This document shows positions 60,508 through 64,000 of a stretch of 64,000 nt of DNA, piece by piece. This stretch comes from CAYTPI01 sp964439625 (GTDB taxonomy: Bacteria > Chloroflexota > Anaerolineae > Aggregatilineales > UBA3940), in contig CAYTPI010000001.1 in NCBI GenBank assembly GCA_964439625.1, positions 1 to 64,000 of the forward strand, given 5' to 3'. A model generated the notes under the pieces. It was not told the DNA's origin. It was given only the letters and a program-made list of their open reading frames with translations, and ran no database searches. Numbering within the stretch: position 1 is the first letter of the stretch; every line of letters begins with the position of its first letter. A program made the position numbers and the translations under genes.

Positions 60508-61617
60508 CTAGTCATCGCCATCATCGTCATCATCGTCATCGCCATCATCGTCATCGCCATCATCGTCATCGCCATCATCGTCATCACCGCCATCATCGTC
60601 ATCGCCATCATCGTCATCACTGCTGTTATCGTCATCACCGCCGTCGTTGCTGTCAGGTGGTGGGTTGTTTTCCTCAACTTGCTCAGGCTCTATGGTTGTA
60701 GTCGGTGGTGTCTCGATAATGGGCTGTTCTTCTAAAATGTCATCATCTGTTGGTTCTGTCTCGATAGGAACCACCTCAAAGAATTCCGCTGGTGTTTCTT
60801 CTAAGGTGTCATCGAGGTCATCTTCTACGGTCTGGGCTGCATCGCTCTCGCCAGTTGGGTTGGGTTCTTCGACTTCATCGACATTCTCAACGCCCCCTCT
60901 CGTAGGATCGTCATTGTCGTCGTTCTCCGGCACTGTTTCAGTCTCAGCGTTATCCTTCAGGCTATTTGAGGTGTCGGACTCATCATGATCGAGGATCGGC
61001 GCGAGTTCGTCGTCAAGGTCGTATTGGTCAGAAAGCGCATGGATTTCAGCTTCAAGCTCTGTTGATATATCTTCTAGATCTAGAACAGCATCGCGCAGCA
61101 GAACAGCGCCAGTCGTGCGCTCTTGTGCGGTTAGGTTCGGGTCTTGTAACTCAGTGAGCCGTTCTACTGCTATTTCACGAAGTAACTCGGTTTGCTGCGT
61201 CTCATTAGCAAGCCGCAGGCGCTGCTGCTCAATAGTGCGGTCTAACCCATACAATGGATCACCAGGGCCGGCTCCGTCAGCTGCTATCCCTGTAATCGCT
61301 GTACCGGCGATGAAGATGGCTGCGGCCAGCGCAGACCAAGTAGTGACAAACCGCACGAACTGCTGAACACCGGTAAAGCGCCGAGGGGCAAACAATTCAT
61401 CTTCGACGCTGGTTTTATTCTGCATGGGAGACCAAGCCTGCGTGGTGGCTTCCTCGTTTGCCAGCGCATGCTGCATAAATTCACGCCGCGCTATGTTGGA
61501 AGCCGCAATGAAATCCGCCTTGGCGATTGCCCGGCGCTGTGCGTCGAGTGGGGGGGGCGATACTGCTGCTGCCACTAGAATATCTATCACAGCTTGATAT
61601 TGTCTTAAATTGTCCAT
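60508..61617 (-). CDS. DUF5667-like anti-sigma-associated membrane protein with an Asp-rich tail
   Basis: 369 residues, ATG at 61617 overlapping the sigma stop (TAATG), so coupled. N-terminal cytoplasmic part to about 85. Membrane helix at about 90-112 (WSALAAAIFIAGTAITGIAA). Then DGAGPGDPLYGLDRTIEQQR, a DUF5667-like (PF18915) stretch typical of proteins coupled to ECF sigmas in Chloroflexota, and helices (LREIAVERLTELQDPNLTAQ). Then acidic low complexity and a tail of GDDDD repeats to the end. The tail may bind calcium or be disordered. Position beside sigma suggests anti-sigma or sensor role; the N-terminal domain is not a known anti-sigma type. Confidence 0.78.
   Translation of the reverse strand: MDNLRQYQAVIDILVAAAVSPPPLDAQRRAIAKADFIAASNIARREFMQHALANEEATTQAWSPMQNKTSVEDELFAPRRFTGVQQFVRFVTTWSALAAAIFIAGTAITGIAADGAGPGDPLYGLDRTIEQQRLRLANETQQTELLREIAVERLTELQDPNLTAQERTTGAVLLRDAVLDLEDISTELEAEIHALSDQYDLDDELAPILDHDESDTSNSLKDNAETETVPENDDNDDPTRGGVENVDEVEEPNPTGESDAAQTVEDDLDDTLEETPAEFFEVVPIETEPTDDDILEEQPIIETPPTTTIEPEQVEENNPPPDSNDGGDDDNSSDDDDGDDDDGGDDDDGDDDDGDDDDGDDDDDDDGDD
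60509..60640. repeat. Tandem Asp-codon repeat tract encoding the GDDDD tail
   Basis: Arrays of 15-base units built of CATCGTCAT-type triplets (plus-strand view: GCCATCATCGTCATC) repeat about eight times with small changes, ending in longer ATCGTCATC runs. On the minus strand they encode (GDDDD)n. Such triplet/15-mer tracts are prone to slippage. Not a CRISPR array: there are no spacers. Confidence 0.8.
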
Positions 61618-62171
61618 TATACACTCTCCGTGATTAATTCGAGGGCAGCGAATTCATTCTTCAAGACGGCAAGCGCGCGCTGCTGGAGTTTGAGCACAGC
61701 CCGCTCTGAGATGTCCAAAATGTCTGCGATCTCACCGTTGGTCAGTCCTTCAAAGAACTTCAAAGTAATGACATCGCGCTGCTTGTCAGTGAGGGCCTCC
61801 AGCGCTTGATGAACTTGCTCCGTTAGGATCGCGTTTTCACCGGCGCGACTCATACCCCCAGTGGTTTTTAGGATGTCTTCGACAAGTTCCTCATGTTTGC
61901 GAACTTTCTGCCTCCGCGACTCGTCAATGACTATGTTGTGAGCAACTTGGTACAGCCATGCTTTCAGATTATTCGTCGGACCTTTGCCTTCTTGCAGCCT
62001 TGAAATCAATTTCTGAAAGACCTCTTGCGCCATGTCTTCCGCCGTTTCTTGGTGGCGCACATGATGAAATAAGTATCGATAAATTGGGTCAAAGTAGTGT
62101 TCAAAGATATCTTCGAATGCACCTGGTTCAAATGTTTGCGCCCTTTGTAGCAGTCTATTGTCATTTGCCAT
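61617..62171 (-). CDS. ECF-type RNA polymerase sigma factor
   Basis: 184 residues. Region 2: FEDIFEHYFDPIYRYLFHHV, ETAEDMAQEVFQKLISRLQE, LKAWLYQVAHNIVIDESRRQ. Region 4: ALEALTDKQRDVITLKFFEG then LTNGEIADILDISERAVLKL-QQRALAVL. The D-AQEVF and helix-turn-helix motifs fit sigma-70 ECF. Operon partner is the DUF5667-type protein. Upstream gap to 62371 (the next gene is divergent) may hold its promoter; no consensus seen. Confidence 0.92.
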   Translation of the reverse strand: MANDNRLLQRAQTFEPGAFEDIFEHYFDPIYRYLFHHVRHQETAEDMAQEVFQKLISRLQEGKGPTNNLKAWLYQVAHNIVIDESRRQKVRKHEELVEDILKTTGGMSRAGENAILTEQVHQALEALTDKQRDVITLKFFEGLTNGEIADILDISERAVLKLQQRALAVLKNEFAALELITESV

Positions 62172-62338
62172 AAGCTACTTCCTAATTAACTTACCTGTCA
62201 TATAATAAGACGTATAACTCCGACATTGACTGAACATCGATGTCCTTGATTCGCCAAAAACGAGGCCATCCACCCTGCTTAACCACCGGAATTGCTCCGT
62301 TTTAGCAGATGTGCTACTGTGTCATTGAATGAGTCAAA

Positions 62339-62357
62339 GATAGCATAGCTTGCTATC
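62339..62357. promoter_or_regulatory. GATAGCA/TGCTATC inverted repeat before the propeller gene
   Basis: Perfect 7+5+7 inverted repeat ending 13 bases before ATG 62371, within the 200-base divergent gap between the sigma gene and the propeller gene. Could be an operator or a small hairpin that limits translation. No U tract. Confidence 0.4.
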
Positions 62358-62370
62358 GTAAATGGTGCTT

Positions 62371-64000
62371 ATGGAAAATAGTCCCAAGCCTACAGACCCA
62401 ACTGACAACAGCCCACGCCGCCCATCTGATCCATGGGGCGTGAAGAAGATCATCCCTTCTAATGACGAGATGCTAACGCAAGCAGCGGCTGGTGCAGCGT
62501 ATCCACCAGAGGTTTCTGTTGTGGATGACTCCGTTCAGCCTGAAATTCCGGCGGGCAAACCCCTTGCTGATTTGCCAGAGCCGCAAGGCGAACCGATCAT
62601 GCGCTTGCCGCGGATTCGTATCCCTGACGAGGGCCTCGAAGAGGATGCACCAAAACCAAGGTCTGCCCGTCCCCGAAAGCCGCCGGATGCATTGCCAACG
62701 GTGGCGCGAGATGAACCAGTCACGCAGATTCTGGATACCAACCAGCCTGTTCTGTTTAAGCAACCTGATCAGCCATCTGTCGAACAAGTGACGGGGCACT
62801 TCGTAGTCACAGAGACGGGTGCGGGGGTGGTGGATAATGAAACCCAGTCTACCGATGCGGTTACCGAGTCCGAGCCGCCGACCACAGAGAGTGCTGTTCC
62901 TAAAGGGAGTTTCACCCCGACAGGTAAACACCCGAAGGCGTCGGATGACACCACTCGCCGAGCTGGGTTTAAGCTGACGGATTATTGGTTGTCGCTGGTC
63001 TTGACGGCGATCATCGTGGCGACGGGTGCGACCATCTTGATCGTGCAGCAGTTTGCCGATGTCCTGACAGGCACAGCGGGAAATGCCGATGTCAAAACGG
63101 GTATCAGCCAGATCGAAGATGATGTACCCGGCGCGCCCGTTACGTCAGGGCCCCGTGCTGTGACGGACGACGGCAATCCGGCGCTGCCAGCTTATGCACA
63201 GGGGCAGGTTGTCTTTTCGTCCAATCGCGCTGAGGATTTTGACCTATATTTGTTGGATATGGCGAGCGGAGCTGTTGAACAGCTCGTCGGTCTGAATGAG
63301 AGCGATGAGCGCGACCCCAGTTGGTCGCCCAATGGGCAGCAGATTGCGTTTGTTTCGGGCAGTAACATTTTCGTGACGGATCAGTTTGGCGGCAGCGTCA
63401 GGCAGATCACCGACAGTGACGCAGCCGACCGCTCACCGAGATGGACAGTAGATGGCACCGGCATCATTTTCTCGCGAGAGAGTATTGATGGCAGTACCTT
63501 CTATACTGTTGCCGTAGGCTGTGGTGCAGCGACCGATGAAACGTGTGAAGCAGATATCACGCCAATTGACATTGAGGGCTTTAATCGGTTCCCTCAAATT
63601 CTTGGCGACAATACACTGCTTTACACCACAGCGCAGTTTGTCGGGCGTCCGTCTCGCATTGTGAGCTTAAACCTCCGAACTTTGAACGCTACTGAGCTAG
63701 CTGGTACCGGCACGTCTGACTTTTTTCCGGTCGCATCGCCAGACCAATCTCAGATTGCGTTTGTATCCTTTGCGGAAGGCGACGCGGGTGACAACGATAT
63801 CTGGTTGATGGCGCGTGATGGGTCAAACGCCGTCCGCTTGACTGCCAACCCGGCAAACGACGTCGAGCCAAGCTTCTCGCCAGATGGGAACTGGCTGATG
63901 TTCGCCTCTAATCGCAGTTCCGACAGTAACTTTGAACTCTACGCTCTTGACCTGACGTGCGTTGAACGCTTGGCAAACGCCCCGAACGCCTGTGAAGAGA
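62371..64000 (+). CDS. Membrane protein with TolB-like beta-propeller, partial
   Basis: The frame is open from ATG 62371 (an ATG at 62362 is also in frame) to the window edge, about 543 residues. N-terminal 190 residues are disordered and Pro/Asp-rich (EDAPKPRSARPRKPPDALPT). Membrane helix at about 208-232 (YWLSLVLTAIIVATGATILI). Then PD40/TolB-type WD40-like repeats (PF07676): VVFSSNRAEDFDLYLLDMAS, RDPSWSPNGQQIAFVSGSNI, RSPRWTVDGTGIIFSRE and EPSFSPDGNWLMFASNRSSD. The propeller is outside. The C-terminus is cut off. A signalling or scaffold role is likely; ligand unknown. Confidence 0.85.
   Translation, partial: MENSPKPTDPTDNSPRRPSDPWGVKKIIPSNDEMLTQAAAGAAYPPEVSVVDDSVQPEIPAGKPLADLPEPQGEPIMRLPRIRIPDEGLEEDAPKPRSARPRKPPDALPTVARDEPVTQILDTNQPVLFKQPDQPSVEQVTGHFVVTETGAGVVDNETQSTDAVTESEPPTTESAVPKGSFTPTGKHPKASDDTTRRAGFKLTDYWLSLVLTAIIVATGATILIVQQFADVLTGTAGNADVKTGISQIEDDVPGAPVTSGPRAVTDDGNPALPAYAQGQVVFSSNRAEDFDLYLLDMASGAVEQLVGLNESDERDPSWSPNGQQIAFVSGSNIFVTDQFGGSVRQITDSDAADRSPRWTVDGTGIIFSRESIDGSTFYTVAVGCGAATDETCEADITPIDIEGFNRFPQILGDNTLLYTTAQFVGRPSRIVSLNLRTLNATELAGTGTSDFFPVASPDQSQIAFVSFAEGDAGDNDIWLMARDGSNAVRLTANPANDVEPSFSPDGNWLMFASNRSSDSNFELYALDLTCVERLANAPNACEE

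Noticed and set aside
60492..60735. His/Arg or Ile/Val repeat peptides on the plus strand
   Set aside because: Shadow frames of the GDDDD repeat tract of the minus-strand gene. Also considered as a CRISPR array and rejected: units are contiguous without unique spacers.

Overview
The window reads as chromosomal DNA of a Chloroflexota bacterium, most likely Anaerolineae-related. This is an inference from gene content: many short lipoproteins with Thr/Pro/Glu-rich linkers, a Ser/Thr kinase fused to a formylglycine-generating-enzyme-like domain, TPR and WD40 membrane proteins, an ECF sigma/DUF5667-type pair, a CrtI-type oxidoreductase, a YitT protein, and an E1/E2 2-oxoacid dehydrogenase cluster with a SorC-type regulator. 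Base composition is intermediate. No IS element, prophage or CRISPR array was seen, and gene order looks like ordinary chromosome with scattered gene decay.

0-10.7 kb: partial GT39-like membrane protein (-), a remnant of a fold-I aminotransferase, a 49-aa membrane protein, a CrtI-like desaturase, a lipoprotein PQQ-type sugar dehydrogenase, a tandem rhodanese, an unknown protein, HU, two exported proteins, an orphan DesK/NarX-type sensor kinase whose partner gene is reduced to a start signal and four codons, PPK2 and mannose-6-phosphate isomerase.

10.8-20.4 kb: a SorC-family regulator with a recognisable promoter, then E1alpha-E1beta-E2 of a pyruvate/acetoin-type dehydrogenase ending in a strong terminator, a TauE/SafE permease, a membrane-anchored SGNH protein, and a compact DUF4291 / unknown / ConA-like three-gene cluster.

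20.2-34.5 kb: a 40-aa peptide gene, kinase-FGE fusion, small membrane protein, LmbE-type deacetylase, DUF1992, methyltransferase, site-2 protease, CAP-LysM surface protein, tRNA-Arg(ACG), a 5'-truncated lysine 2,3-aminomutase, a methyltransferase/D-Ala-D-Ala-ligase-like fusion (the most unusual architecture here), YitT, an FGGY sugar kinase and a DUF4886-like SGNH protein.

34.5-49.6 kb: ArsC; a SigK-like ECF sigma with RskA-like anti-sigma next to a five-FAS1-domain exported protein; a GT-C transferase overlapping a TPR-DUF922 putative peptidase; a possible structured RNA; tRNA-Gly(GCC) and tRNA-Cys(GCA); a lipoprotein with four repeats of an unrecognised domain; a frameshifted receiver protein; HEAT protein; EamA transporter; Lrp regulator; 2Fe-2S ferredoxin.

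49.6-64 kb: GH13 amylase-family enzyme, CrcB coupled to a 1090-aa TPR/WD40 membrane protein, an ATP-grasp/LRR pair, a STAS protein, a 16-odd-repeat TPR protein, an ECF sigma/DUF5667 anti-sigma-like pair with an Asp-rich repetitive tail, and a partial TolB-like propeller protein running off the end.
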